A stretch of DNA of 64,000 nt. Source: Variovorax paradoxus (GTDB lineage Bacteria > Pseudomonadota > Gammaproteobacteria > Burkholderiales > Burkholderiaceae_C). This document shows, in pieces, positions 56,144 to 64,000 of the stretch. The DNA lies in assembly GCF_030811855.1 (NCBI RefSeq), contig NZ_JAUSRN010000002.1, positions 248,001 to 312,000 on the forward strand. The letters are read 5' to 3'. The position numbers and the translations under genes are program-made. Position 1 is the first letter of the stretch, and each line of letters begins with the position of its first letter. The notes below the pieces were generated by a model that saw nothing but the letters and a program-made list of their open reading frames with translations, was not told the origin of the DNA and did no database searches.

Positions 56144-58192
56144 TCAATCGGGTGGAGAGATTTCGATGTGAAGCTTGTGGAGTTTTCGGTACAAGGTGTT
56201 GCGGCTGACATCGAGCGCCTTGGCGACGTTGCTCACGTTCCAGCGATGCTGCTCGAGCATCTGCAACAGCACTTGCCGCTCGTTGGCCTGGATCGGGTTG
56301 AGTTTGACGGCGGGTGCCGCGTCGGACGGCGCGGCGTCCGCTGAAGCTTCCGCGGGCTCGGATGCAGCAGGCAGCGCGGCATAGGCCGAGACGGGCGAAG
56401 GCACCACCCTTGCGGCCAGCGACGGCAGATGTTCGCGCGTGATGGTCTTGCCGTCGGCCAGCGCGGCGGCGCTGCGCAGCACGTGGCGCAGCTGGCGCAG
56501 GTTGCCGGGCCATGCATAGGCCATGAGCAGGCGTTCGGCGTCTTCGCCGAGGCGGCTGTCGCTACCGCCCTCGTCCTTCAGAACGTCGTGGATCAGCTCG
56601 CGCTTGTCGGTGCGGTCGCGCAGCGGGGGCAAGTCGAGTTCGATGCCGGCCAGCCGGTAATAAAGGTCTTCGCGGAAGCGGCCTTCGCGCACCAGGCTTG
56701 GCAGGTGTTGATGGCTTGCGCTCACGAGCTGAAAGTCGACCGGATGCGTTTCCTCGGTGCCGAGCGGCGTGACCTGGCGCTCGTCGAGCACGCGCAACAG
56801 GCGGGCCTGCAGTTCCAGCGGCATGTCGGCAATTTCATCGAGGAACAGCGTGCCGCCGTCGGCTTGCAAAATCTTGCCGCGCCGGCCGCTGCGCTGCGCA
56901 CCCGTGAAGGCGCCCGCCTTGTAGCCGAAGAGCTCGGATTCGATCAGCGTCTCGGGCAGGCTCGCGCAATTGACGGCCACGAAGGCGCCTTCGGCATGCG
57001 GGCTGGTCTCGTGGATGGCGCGCGCGAACACCTCCTTGCCCGAGCCTGTTTCGCCGCACAGCAGCACGGGCGTGCGGCGCGCGACCACACGACGGGCGGT
57101 GTCCAGGTGCGCAACGAGGCGTGCGTCCTTGAAGGTGCGAATGCCGGGCGCGCGCGGGGCCGATGGGCGCGACGGTGCGCGGAAGGCTTCGACACCGGTC
57201 TCCGCCACGATGGGACCCGAACCCGCGCCGACTGCACGCGTTGCGCGCGACGGCGTTGCCGCATCGGAGGCGGGCCGACGCGCCACCGCAAAGAAGCGCA
57301 GCGCCGCGTTGGCTCGGTAGGCGACCACCGGATGAAATGAAGAAGAAAGACTGCGCTGCACGATGTCTTCGAGCGAGGTCTGGAACAGATCATCGATGCG
57401 CTGCGTGCGGATCTCGTCCATCGTCTGCACGCCGAGCTGGAACAGCGCGCTGCGGTTGGCCGCGAGAATGCGTCCGTCGTCGCCCACCGCGAGCTTGCCT
57501 TCGTGCAGCGTGTAGACGAACTCCGGCCGGCTGTGGAAGTGCAGCGGATGCGCATTCGAGAAGCGCTTGTCGATGAGCCGGTTCTCGATCATGCGTGCCG
57601 TCATGCCGAGCAGCACCAGCACGTGCTGCTGCATCAGGCTGGAGCGGCTGGTCACGTCGAGCACGGCGATGATCTCGCCGGATGGATCGAACACCGGCAC
57701 CGCCGAACAGGTGAGCTGTGTGAAGTGGCTGAAGAAGTGTTCTTCGCGCCGCACGGAGATCGGATGTGCGGCGGCGAGGCAAGTGCCCATGCCGTTGGTG
57801 CCGGCCTCGGCCTCGCCCCACATGCCGCCTGCGCGCAGGCCCATGGGCTCAGCCTCGGCCGCGAACTCGGGCGAGGACACCATGTGCACGATGACGCCGT
57901 CGGTATCGGTCAGCACCACGGCGGATTCCGCATCCGCGAGCTGCTGGTAGAGCGTGGTCATTTCGTAGCGCGCGCACTCGATCACGTCGGCATGCTGGTT
58001 GCGCCGGCTCTGCAAGGCCGAAGAAGCAACGATCACGGGCTCCCGCGGGCGGCCGGGATCGAGCTGGTACTGATTCAGGCAACGGCTCCAGGAGCGCGTG
58101 ACCAGATCATTGCCCTCCTCGTGGAAGCCCCGCCTCACCACGTCGAGCACACGGTCGGCGTGCCTGTCGCCTTGTCGCAGCGTCACTGTCAT
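56144..58192 (-). CDS. Sigma-54-dependent activator (GAF-AAA-Fis, AcoR type)
   Basis: The protein has 682 residues. A GAF-like sensor region covers about 75-215 ([37 protein letters not shown]), a PAS-like linker follows, then an AAA+ domain with Walker A GETGSGKE and the sigma-54 loop GAFTGA near residue 425. A C-terminal Fis helix-turn-helix ([23 protein letters not shown]) ends it. It is divergent from folB with a -24/-12 promoter between them, and 19 bp upstream of dmrB in the same direction. Likely ligand: an alcohol or aldehyde. Confidence 0.93.
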   Translation of the reverse strand: MTVTLRQGDRHADRVLDVVRRGFHEEGNDLVTRSWSRCLNQYQLDPGRPREPVIVASSALQSRRNQHADVIECARYEMTTLYQQLADAESAVVLTDTDGVIVHMVSSPEFAAEAEPMGLRAGGMWGEAEAGTNGMGTCLAAAHPISVRREEHFFSHFTQLTCSAVPVFDPSGEIIAVLDVTSRSSLMQQHVLVLLGMTARMIENRLIDKRFSNAHPLHFHSRPEFVYTLHEGKLAVGDDGRILAANRSALFQLGVQTMDEIRTQRIDDLFQTSLEDIVQRSLSSSFHPVVAYRANAALRFFAVARRPASDAATPSRATRAVGAGSGPIVAETGVEAFRAPSRPSAPRAPGIRTFKDARLVAHLDTARRVVARRTPVLLCGETGSGKEVFARAIHETSPHAEGAFVAVNCASLPETLIESELFGYKAGAFTGAQRSGRRGKILQADGGTLFLDEIADMPLELQARLLRVLDERQVTPLGTEETHPVDFQLVSASHQHLPSLVREGRFREDLYYRLAGIELDLPPLRDRTDKRELIHDVLKDEGGSDSRLGEDAERLLMAYAWPGNLRQLRHVLRSAAALADGKTITREHLPSLAARVVPSPVSAYAALPAASEPAEASADAAPSDAAPAVKLNPIQANERQVLLQMLEQHRWNVSNVAKALDVSRNTLYRKLHKLHIEISPPD

Positions 58193-58312
58193 TGGATTAC
58201 TCCGGCGCGTTCCATATGTCTCCTTGGTCGGCCCATTGTTATTCCTGCTGAGTTACTGCGCACCGGGTGAAACACCAAGCACTCGCAGCAGCCCTGCGGC
58301 GGGTCCGATCTC

Positions 58313-58328
58313 TGGCCTGCATTTTGCA
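58313..58328 (+). promoter_or_regulatory. Sigma-54 (-24/-12) promoter upstream of folB
   Basis: TGGCCTGCATTTTGCA has GG and GC exactly 12 bases apart, as sigma-54 promoters require, and matches consensus in both cores. It lies about 65-150 bp upstream of the folB start candidates and in the divergent gap with the sigma-54 activator gene. The short palindrome GGTGAAACACC at 58266-58276 could be an upstream activator site. Confidence 0.65.
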
Positions 58329-58476
58329 GATGAATCCTGTCGTTGGCTGACTTGCCTGCTGTCCGACACACTTTCAAACACATTCGAATCACTGGAGACA
58401 CCCCTTGAACACCAGCTCGCGTCCTTCCAACGCTCCCTTCGCTTCGACTGTCTCGCATGCGGAGGCGACTGTGCCC

Positions 58477-58908
58477 ATGGACCTGATCTTCATTGAAGGC
58501 TTCAGCGGTCAGACGGTAATCGGCATCCATGATTCGGAGCTGCATCAGGCGCAGCCGCTGGTGATCGACGTGCATGCCGGCGTGCCGCGCGCGCGCGCCT
58601 GCGACACCGACCGCATCGGCGACACGATCGACTACGGCGTGGTGCGCGAACGGCTGGTGCGTCTTATGGCCGAGCACCGGCTGCAACTGCTCGAGGCCTT
58701 TGCCGAGGCCATTGCCGATATCCTCATCGACGAGTTCGGAGCCAGCTGGGCACGCGTGAAGGTGGTGAAGCCGCGCAAGTTCGACGACGTGCAGGCGGTG
58801 GGCGTGCAGATCGAACGCCATGCGCCCACGCATCGCGCTTCCAAGTCGGCCCCAGGTGCCACGGTGCTGAACTTTCTCGCCAGCGGCATGGTGCCTGCCA
58901 AGCACTGA
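58477..58908 (+). CDS. folB: Dihydroneopterin aldolase-like protein (FolB)
   Basis: The product has 143 residues: MDLIFIEGFSGQTVIGIHDSE, QPLVIDVHAGV, IGDTIDYGVVRERLV, LLEAFAEAIADILI. These match FolB, with the E of the first segment and a late lysine (VKVVKPRKFD) as likely active residues. It serves pterin formation for H4MPT or folate. The ATG at 58477 is chosen by family length. A TTG at 58405 with GGAGA at ideal spacing would add 24 residues and is a real alternative. Confidence 0.85.
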   Translation: MDLIFIEGFSGQTVIGIHDSELHQAQPLVIDVHAGVPRARACDTDRIGDTIDYGVVRERLVRLMAEHRLQLLEAFAEAIADILIDEFGASWARVKVVKPRKFDDVQAVGVQIERHAPTHRASKSAPGATVLNFLASGMVPAKH

Positions 58909-58918
58909 ACAGTGCCCT

Positions 58919-58977
58919 CCGCCGCCTCTTGCGGCGGAAGATGGAAAAAAACCGACGCGGTTCACGCGTCGGTTTTT
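58919..58977. terminator. Tandem hairpins, bidirectional terminator between folB and fae
   Basis: First a 7-bp stem CCGCCGC/GCGGCGG (58919-58937). Then a stronger hairpin with ACCGACGCG (58951-58959) and CGCGTCGGT (58965-58973), extended by A- and T-runs on each side (58947-58977). It serves both convergent genes. Confidence 0.9.
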
Positions 58978-59003
58978 GTTTGTGCGCTTCAAAGACGGAA
59001 GGC

Positions 59004-59516
59004 TTACAGATGGGCGGCGAACGGGTGCGCCGTCGTGCCCTTCTTGTCCACCACCTCGGCGGCGGTCGGCAAGCCAGCCACTGCGCGCTGGATGGACTCG
59101 CGGGTGGCCTGGTAGTTGAAGTCCTGGATCTTCTTGTCGTCGTCGGCAAGCCAGTGGATGAACACGCCGACGCAGATGAACAGGTTGTCCGCCTCCGCCA
59201 TGGGGATGGTGCCATCCTCGACACTGTCTGCCACTGCCAGGGCCACGCCGCGCTGCGCCGGGCCGAACATCTGCACCGCCTGCTTTGCGCCCTTGATGGT
59301 CACTTTGTTGAACATCACGGTAGCCGGTTTGGTCAGCAGGTTGGGCGCCACGACTGCGAGCAGCGAGGTGAAGCCGTCCTTGTTGTTCGTCAACGCGTTG
59401 GCGAAGGCGGTCTCGGCAGCGCTGCCGCGCGGCCCGATGATCAGGTCGATATGGGCTACTTCATTGCCGTCGCCAACAAGCGATTCGCCCACCATCAGTC
59501 GATCGATTTTTGCCAT
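59004..59516 (-). CDS. fae: Formaldehyde-activating enzyme (Fae)
   Basis: The product has 170 residues starting [24 protein letters not shown] with the catalytic histidine H22, followed by [18 protein letters not shown] and [23 protein letters not shown]. It condenses formaldehyde with H4MPT to methylene-H4MPT in the cytoplasm. Strong AGAGGAG precedes the ATG. Last in the mtdB-mch-fae gene run. A second, histidine-less paralogue lies at 43760-44293. Confidence 0.97.
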   Translation of the reverse strand: MAKIDRLMVGESLVGDGNEVAHIDLIIGPRGSAAETAFANALTNNKDGFTSLLAVVAPNLLTKPATVMFNKVTIKGAKQAVQMFGPAQRGVALAVADSVEDGTIPMAEADNLFICVGVFIHWLADDDKKIQDFNYQATRESIQRAVAGLPTAAEVVDKKGTTAHPFAAHL

Positions 59517-59599
59517 GGTTTCGAGTCTCCTCTCAGAGGTCCAAGGTGATTAGGTTCATTACGACACCGGTCAGGAAGACCAGCGCAATGCCATGGGTA

Positions 59600-60538
59600 T
59601 CACGATCCGTGCCATGCGCTTGCCGCATCGCGCGTGGGCGCCGCGCACGAGCGGATCCAGCCTGAAAGCAGCAGCGCCGCCACGGTGAAATCGGCGCTTG
59701 TCCCAGGGTTGACGCCTGCGGCCTTGAGCGAAAGGTCCCACTCGGCAAAGGCAGGATCGGCATCGAGCACGGTGCCGGCGGCGGCACGCTCGCGCCAGCC
59801 TTGCGCCGCCGTCATGACAGTGTGTGCCACGCGCTCGCCGTGTTTTCGAACAATGTGTGAATCGGGAAAGGCACCCAGGCAAGCGAGGTAAAGCCGTTGG
59901 ACCGAAGCCACAGTGGCTGTATCCGGCGGCGTCTCCGCATCGGCGGGCGCCTCCACGCAGCCAGGCTGGAAGACCGGTGCCTGGAACGCCAGGGCGAACA
60001 GGTCGGCAAAGCCGTCGCGGTACTGGCGCGCAATGAGGTCGCGGTCGGCGGCCAGCGCCATGGCGGCGCGCAGGTCGATGGTGGGGGCGTCGTGCACGTC
60101 CTGCTCTGCGGCGCTTCCGAGGCCGCCCGGATGCGCGCGCGCGATGGCCCTGTAGGCGGCACTGGCGTCGTCGATGTCCAGCGTGGCCAGCACGCTCTCA
60201 ATGGCGGCGCGCAATGCAGCGGGCGTCGCGGCGGCGGGATGCTGTTCGATGGCGAGTGCAACCGGGGCGCACAGCAGAAGGATGCCGAGGTTGGTGTTGC
60301 ATCCCGCCACGCCCCATGTGGCCTCCACCGCGGCCTCGATGCGCTCGCCTACGGAGCGGCCGGTCTCGAACAGCGGCACGGCCGCGGCGCGCGCGCTGGC
60401 GATGAACATCGACGCCTGCATGCCATGGCCGGGCGAAGCCAGGCTCACGTTGCCCGGCTTGCGCACCGCCACGTCGAGCCAGCAGGCCCGAAGGAAACAG
60501 GCCCGTGCGCGCTCGATGGCCTCTGCGCGCATGGCCAT
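59600..60538 (-). CDS. CitG/MdcB-family protein of the H4MPT cluster
   Basis: The product has 312 residues of the triphosphoribosyl-dephospho-CoA synthase family: RACWLDVAVRKPGNVSLASPGHGM, GRSVGERIEAAVEATWGVAGCNTNLGILLLCAP, SLKAAGVNPGTSADFTVAALLL. The order mch, ATP-grasp, this gene, fae recalls the mch-orf5-orf7-fae group of Methylobacterium. Role is probably a phosphoribosyl transfer in H4MPT side-chain synthesis (inference). Overlaps the ATP-grasp gene by ATGA. Confidence 0.85.
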   Translation of the reverse strand: MAMRAEAIERARACFLRACWLDVAVRKPGNVSLASPGHGMQASMFIASARAAAVPLFETGRSVGERIEAAVEATWGVAGCNTNLGILLLCAPVALAIEQHPAAATPAALRAAIESVLATLDIDDASAAYRAIARAHPGGLGSAAEQDVHDAPTIDLRAAMALAADRDLIARQYRDGFADLFALAFQAPVFQPGCVEAPADAETPPDTATVASVQRLYLACLGAFPDSHIVRKHGERVAHTVMTAAQGWRERAAAGTVLDADPAFAEWDLSLKAAGVNPGTSADFTVAALLLSGWIRSCAAPTRDAASAWHGS

Positions 60539-61494
60539 CAGGCGCGGCGCTCTGGCGCAACGCCCGCCTGCGCGGCGCTGTGTGCCTGCGCCAACTTGCG
60601 GTCGATCAGGTCATCGACGATGGCGCGTGCGATGTTGAAGCCCGTGACGCGCTGCAGGCCTTGCCACGCGGCCACGCCGTTGACCTCCAGCACCTGGATC
60701 TTCGGCCCGCTGGCGGCGGCAATGAGGTCCACGCCCGCATAGTCCATGTCGAGCGCCCGGGCCGCGCCTTCGGCCATCTGCGCGAGCGCTGGCTCCAGCT
60801 CGGCCGGCTCGCAGCGTGCGCCCTGCGCGACGTTGTGGACCCAGTGCGTGCTGACGCGCCGCATTGCCGTGATGGCACGCCCGCCCACCACCATCACGCG
60901 CCAGTCGAAACCAGGCGATGACATCGGCGGAACGAAGCGCTGCAGATAGGCCAGGCCCGCATAGCCGGCATCGATGTCGGGCATGGGGTGGTGCACGCCG
61001 TCGACCTTGCCCACGAGCCGGAGGTTCTTGCCTTGCGATCCGAACAAGGGTTTGAGCACCAGCGCATGTCCCGCCGCCACCTCGCGCATCGCGATGCGCC
61101 GCGCCTGCGCCGCCGACTCGGTGGCCCATGTGGCCGGTGCCGGTATGCGCGCGGCATGCAGCAGCAAGCTGGTCATCGACTTGTCGACCGTGCGCTCGAT
61201 GGCGCGCGCATCGTTGTAGACCGGCACGCCGAGTTCGCGCAACGCATGCAGCACGCCGAGCCGCTTGGTGACCTGCTCGAAGCTTCCGCCGGCAATGCCG
61301 CGCACCAGCACCGCATCGGGCAGTTCGCGCCCATAGCCAGGAATGACCAGGCCGTGCCAAGCGGCGGTGGTGTCGATGTTGCAGTCGGCCAGATCGACAC
61401 AGCGCCCCACCGCGCCGCGTGCACGCAGCGCGGCTTGCAGCTGGCGGGTGTGCCAGCCGATTTCATCGGTCATGATGACGACGCGAGTGGTCAT
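60538..61494 (-). CDS. RimK-like ATP-grasp ligase (MptN-like)
   Basis: The protein has 318 residues: VVIMTDEIGWHTRQLQAAL, YNDARAIERTVDKSMTSLLL, LVLKPLFGSQGKNLRLV, and IQVLEVNGVAAWQGLQRVTG. RimK relatives add glutamate; in H4MPT pathways MptN adds it to the cofactor. It starts 10 bp after mch. The substrate is inferred. Confidence 0.85.
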   Translation of the reverse strand: MTTRVVIMTDEIGWHTRQLQAALRARGAVGRCVDLADCNIDTTAAWHGLVIPGYGRELPDAVLVRGIAGGSFEQVTKRLGVLHALRELGVPVYNDARAIERTVDKSMTSLLLHAARIPAPATWATESAAQARRIAMREVAAGHALVLKPLFGSQGKNLRLVGKVDGVHHPMPDIDAGYAGLAYLQRFVPPMSSPGFDWRVMVVGGRAITAMRRVSTHWVHNVAQGARCEPAELEPALAQMAEGAARALDMDYAGVDLIAAASGPKIQVLEVNGVAAWQGLQRVTGFNIARAIVDDLIDRKLAQAHSAAQAGVAPERRA

Positions 61495-61504
61495 GGGCTT
61501 GCCT

Positions 61505-62512
61505 TCATGCTTCCTGCAGCCAAAGCCGCTGCAGCAACCCCATCTCCTGCGCTCCGCCGTGCCAGGTGTTGCCGCTGTCGATGTTGCTGACCCACACCTC
61601 GGCCGGCGCAAACAGCGCGCCGTCGATCTTGTAGAAGTCGTAGTCGACCTCCTTGAAGATGTGCGCGAAGGAACGGCCGTGATCGCGTGAATTGCGCGAC
61701 GGCAGCGCACGGGCCAGCTCGCGCGCCGCGGCGTCATCGCCGCGAACCGTGAGGTGCACTCGGCCGCCGTACAGGATGGCGTCGTTGGTGCGGCCCATGG
61801 CCTCGACACCATCTGCGCTCGGCGACGGCAACGGCGCGGTGCCGGCACCATCGACGATGTTGGCAAGCGCAAAGCCCAGTTCGTGAGCCTTGTGCAGCGC
61901 CACCTCGAGCACGCGCGCCACCACCTGCGTCGTGCCCGCCAGGCTGGTGGTGGGCGTGAGGATCAGCGTCAGCGCCTCGGGAGCCAGATCGCAATCGCGC
62001 AGCAGCTTGTCGATGACGATCTTCGGCGGCGCCCGGTCGACCTCGAGCACCAGCACGCCGCAGGGTGCATGGTCGCGGTAGTCCAGTTCGGCAAAGAGTT
62101 TTTCCTTCACAGCCAGTGCACGCGCCGGACCGGAGCCGAGCGAAAAGAACTTCTTGCCACCGGTCTCTTCCTTGCTGGCCGAGAGGCTCCATCCCGCGTA
62201 CTGGCTGCCCAGGCAGGCCAGCACCGGCTGCGAGCTGCGCACGTCGAGCCACGTGGGCCAGCCCTCGCCAGCCGAGCCGCTTCGCAGGTTCACATGCCCG
62301 AGCCCGCCCATGCAGATCTCGCCCACTTGCAGGCCCGCCGCCACGCTGCCGGGCGCGTCGATGCCGGCATCGACGATGTGCACGCCGGTGTCGTCACGCC
62401 GCACCCGCAATCCGAGCGCGTCGGCGTCCGCCAGCAGCCGCTCGACCAGCGGACGGGCCAGCAGGTTGACGCTCAGGCCCGCGGCGGCCGTGGGCGAGGA
62501 TATATTGCTCAT
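61505..62512 (-). CDS. mch: Methenyl-H4MPT cyclohydrolase (Mch)
   Basis: The product has 335 residues typical of Mch: SVNLLARPLVERLLADADALGL, AGLQVGEICMGGLG, SSQPVLACLGSQYAGWSL, FFSLGSGPARAL and GRTNDAILYGG. It hydrolyses methenyl-H4MPT to formyl-H4MPT. Its ATG overlaps the stop of the upstream ATP-grasp gene. Confidence 0.97.
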   Translation of the reverse strand: MSNISSPTAAAGLSVNLLARPLVERLLADADALGLRVRRDDTGVHIVDAGIDAPGSVAAGLQVGEICMGGLGHVNLRSGSAGEGWPTWLDVRSSQPVLACLGSQYAGWSLSASKEETGGKKFFSLGSGPARALAVKEKLFAELDYRDHAPCGVLVLEVDRAPPKIVIDKLLRDCDLAPEALTLILTPTTSLAGTTQVVARVLEVALHKAHELGFALANIVDGAGTAPLPSPSADGVEAMGRTNDAILYGGRVHLTVRGDDAAARELARALPSRNSRDHGRSFAHIFKEVDYDFYKIDGALFAPAEVWVSNIDSGNTWHGGAQEMGLLQRLWLQEA

Positions 62513-63657
62513 GCGTGGGTCTCCAATGATTGCAGCAGCCGTTCACGGCCTTCGTTCAAGCGGGTTCTCACCTCCTGCGCGCTGGTGCCGCTGGCGGTCA
62601 AGGTGCACACGGGGTCGTCGATGTCGAAACGCTGGCCCGCGGCCGGTACGTCTCGCAGTCCTGGCCATGCGGCGAGACGATCTGCCGCTGACGCATCCAG
62701 CTCTATCGCTTGGCGCGCGAAGACGATCTCGATGCCTTCGATGTCCTGCGCGGGCAAAGGCGTCGATGGCAGTTCGCCGTGCAGGCAGGCGCGCAGGTGC
62801 GCCTGAATGACGCCTGGGGTGCCTTCAGGCCAGCGGTAGAGGCTCATGCTGGCCGGCGGACGCGGGTTGATCTCGAGCACGCCAAGGGTGTCGCCGTCGC
62901 GCATGAAGTCGAGGCTGCAGAGGCCGCGCAGTTCGAACTCCACCGTCAATGCACGCGCGACCTCTGTCATGCGGTTCGCAAGCTCGTCCGCCAAAGGCAC
63001 CGGCCCAACGGCACCGCAGAACACGTAGGGCCGCGTGCCAAAGCGGCGCACGCTCTGCTCGTTGAAGCCGAGCACATGAACGTCGCGGCCATTGGCGATG
63101 AAGGTGGCCGACATCGGCAGCCCGGCCATCTCGCGCTGGAAGTAGTGGTGCGGCGATGGCGGCTCGTCCATCGACCAGGGCGCATGGCGCACATGCCAGC
63201 CGCCGCAGCCGTGCGCGTCTTTCATCAGCCATCCCGCGGGGTCCTCTGGCGGCTGCAGCAACACCTGCGGGAATGGCATGACGTGCGCCGACAGAAATCC
63301 GAAGAACGCCGCCGGGTCGCGCAGACGGCGCACGGCGGCGGGCGCGGTGCCGATCAAAGGCAGCACGGCCGCGCCCTCTTCGATCAGGTCGGGCTCGCCT
63401 TCGAAGCCGCTGCCTGCGATCCAGCCGAGCACCGGCTCGCCGTCCACGCCCTCTTGTGCCAAGGTGCGCAACGCCGCCATCACGCTGGCTGCATCGATCT
63501 GCAAGCTGCCGGGCGCGCCGATCGGCAGCCAGCGCGATGCAGCGCGGCGCGTGTCGGTATCGCCGAAGAGATCGAGCGCGACGACCTTGAAGCCATCGCT
63601 TGCCGCCGCCTCGGCCATGGCGCGCGCGGAGATGGCGGCAACAGCAATCGTCGGCAT
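62509..63657 (-). CDS. ATP-grasp protein of unknown role in H4MPT cluster
   Basis: The product has 382 residues: IAVAAISARAMAEAAASDGFKVVALDLFGDTDTRR, GWLMKDAHGCGGWHVRHA, YVFCGAVGPVPL, and LGVLEINPRPPASMSLY. The ATP-grasp core is clear, with metal ligands in EINPR. Related proteins accompany mtdB/mch in methylotrophs. The substrate is not known. The ATG at 63657 lies 16 bp after mtdB. Confidence 0.85.
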   Translation of the reverse strand: MPTIAVAAISARAMAEAAASDGFKVVALDLFGDTDTRRAASRWLPIGAPGSLQIDAASVMAALRTLAQEGVDGEPVLGWIAGSGFEGEPDLIEEGAAVLPLIGTAPAAVRRLRDPAAFFGFLSAHVMPFPQVLLQPPEDPAGWLMKDAHGCGGWHVRHAPWSMDEPPSPHHYFQREMAGLPMSATFIANGRDVHVLGFNEQSVRRFGTRPYVFCGAVGPVPLADELANRMTEVARALTVEFELRGLCSLDFMRDGDTLGVLEINPRPPASMSLYRWPEGTPGVIQAHLRACLHGELPSTPLPAQDIEGIEIVFARQAIELDASAADRLAAWPGLRDVPAAGQRFDIDDPVCTLTASGTSAQEVRTRLNEGRERLLQSLETHA

Positions 63658-63673
63658 TTTTTTCGAAGGCCTG

Positions 63674-64000
63674 TCAAGCCGTCTTGGCTGCCTGCTCGAC
63701 CAGGAACGCGCGTGCCACGGCAAAAGCTTCGGCAAAGCTCAGCACCTGCGCCTTCTCGGCTTCGCACATCTGCACCAGCAGGCGGTGCTGCGTCTGGTAC
63801 TTGACGTTGCCCACGGCCAGCGCGCCAATGCCCACGGCCTGCGTGCCGGGCAGCGGCTTGGCGTCGTCCATCACGCCCACGCCCGCAATGCCTTCGGGCG
63901 GCACGGCGTTCACGTCGGCCGCCACCTTGAGCCGCGTCGCGGCGCCGAGCGCTTCGGCGGACACCACCTGCACGCCCGCGGCCGCGCAGGCCAGCAGCAC
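63674..64000 (-). CDS. mtdB: NAD(P)-dependent methylene-H4MPT dehydrogenase MtdB, C-terminal part
   Basis: The visible 108 residues include LKVAADVNAVPPEGIAGVGVMDDAKPL, GIGALAVGNVKYQTQHRLL and a helical end, as in MtdA/MtdB proteins. MtdB (H4MPT-specific) is favoured over MtdA by the mch/fae neighbours. The 5' part lies beyond the right edge. Confidence 0.9.
   Translation of the reverse strand: MLLACAAAGVQVVSAEALGAATRLKVAADVNAVPPEGIAGVGVMDDAKPLPGTQAVGIGALAVGNVKYQTQHRLLVQMCEAEKAQVLSFAEAFAVARAFLVEQAAKTA

Overview
The window is GC-rich, densely packed chromosomal DNA from a facultative methylotroph of the Betaproteobacteria. It is most likely Burkholderiales (Comamonadaceae or Variovorax-like), inferred from gene content and not tested by any search. 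The signs are a red-type RuBisCO operon with CbbX, a lanthanide-type XoxF methanol dehydrogenase, a complete pqqABCDE set, and the archaeal-like tetrahydromethanopterin (H4MPT)/methylofuran C1 pathway. Together these describe growth on methanol: methanol to formaldehyde (XoxF), to formate (Fae, MtdB, Mch, Fhc), with CO2 fixed by the Calvin cycle.

Layout. (1) 1-2889, minus: N-terminal part of a giant RTX/VCBS-repeat surface protein, cut by the left edge. (2) 3078-14593, minus: an eleven-gene cbb operon (cbbL S X Y E Z F P T K A) with the divergent LysR regulator cbbR (14712-15689). (3) 15708-22816, minus: one operon of a PedA1-A2-B-C type PQQ-linked ABC transporter, a Bug/TctC-type binding protein and a TonB-dependent receptor. 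(4) 23329-34645, plus: xoxF-xoxG-xoxJ, three poorly known periplasmic proteins, an MxaD-like protein and mxaR-S-A-C-K-L accessory genes. No mxaF or mxaI is present. (5) 34629-37935, minus: pqqABCDE, then a divergent iminopeptidase/sensor kinase/response regulator operon to 41122. (6) 41147-49019, minus: fhcB-A-D-C, a Fae-like gene, a fused pabBC and a HAD phosphatase. (7) 49251-56124: a HisA-like gene, then methylofuran biosynthesis (mfnD-F-E plus; mfnB minus) and H4MPT-linked genes (DUF447, dihydropteroate-synthase-like, dmrB). (8) 56144-58908: a sigma-54 activator divergent from a folB-like gene that has a good -24/-12 promoter. (9) 59004-64000, minus: mtdB (cut by the right edge), an ATP-grasp gene, mch, a RimK-like ligase, a CitG-like gene and fae.

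Functionally, PqqA-E make the cofactor and XoxG/J and the Mxa-like proteins serve XoxF. The Ped ABC/TonB operon is a candidate lanthanide uptake route. The mfn, pab, folB, DHPS-like, dmrB and ATP-grasp genes supply the two C1 carriers. Many genes overlap by ATGA or GTGA, indicating translational coupling. The least-described parts are the periplasmic proteins after xoxJ, the Fae paralogue lacking the catalytic histidine, the HAD phosphatase and HisA-like genes, and the Bug/TonB additions to the Ped transporter.
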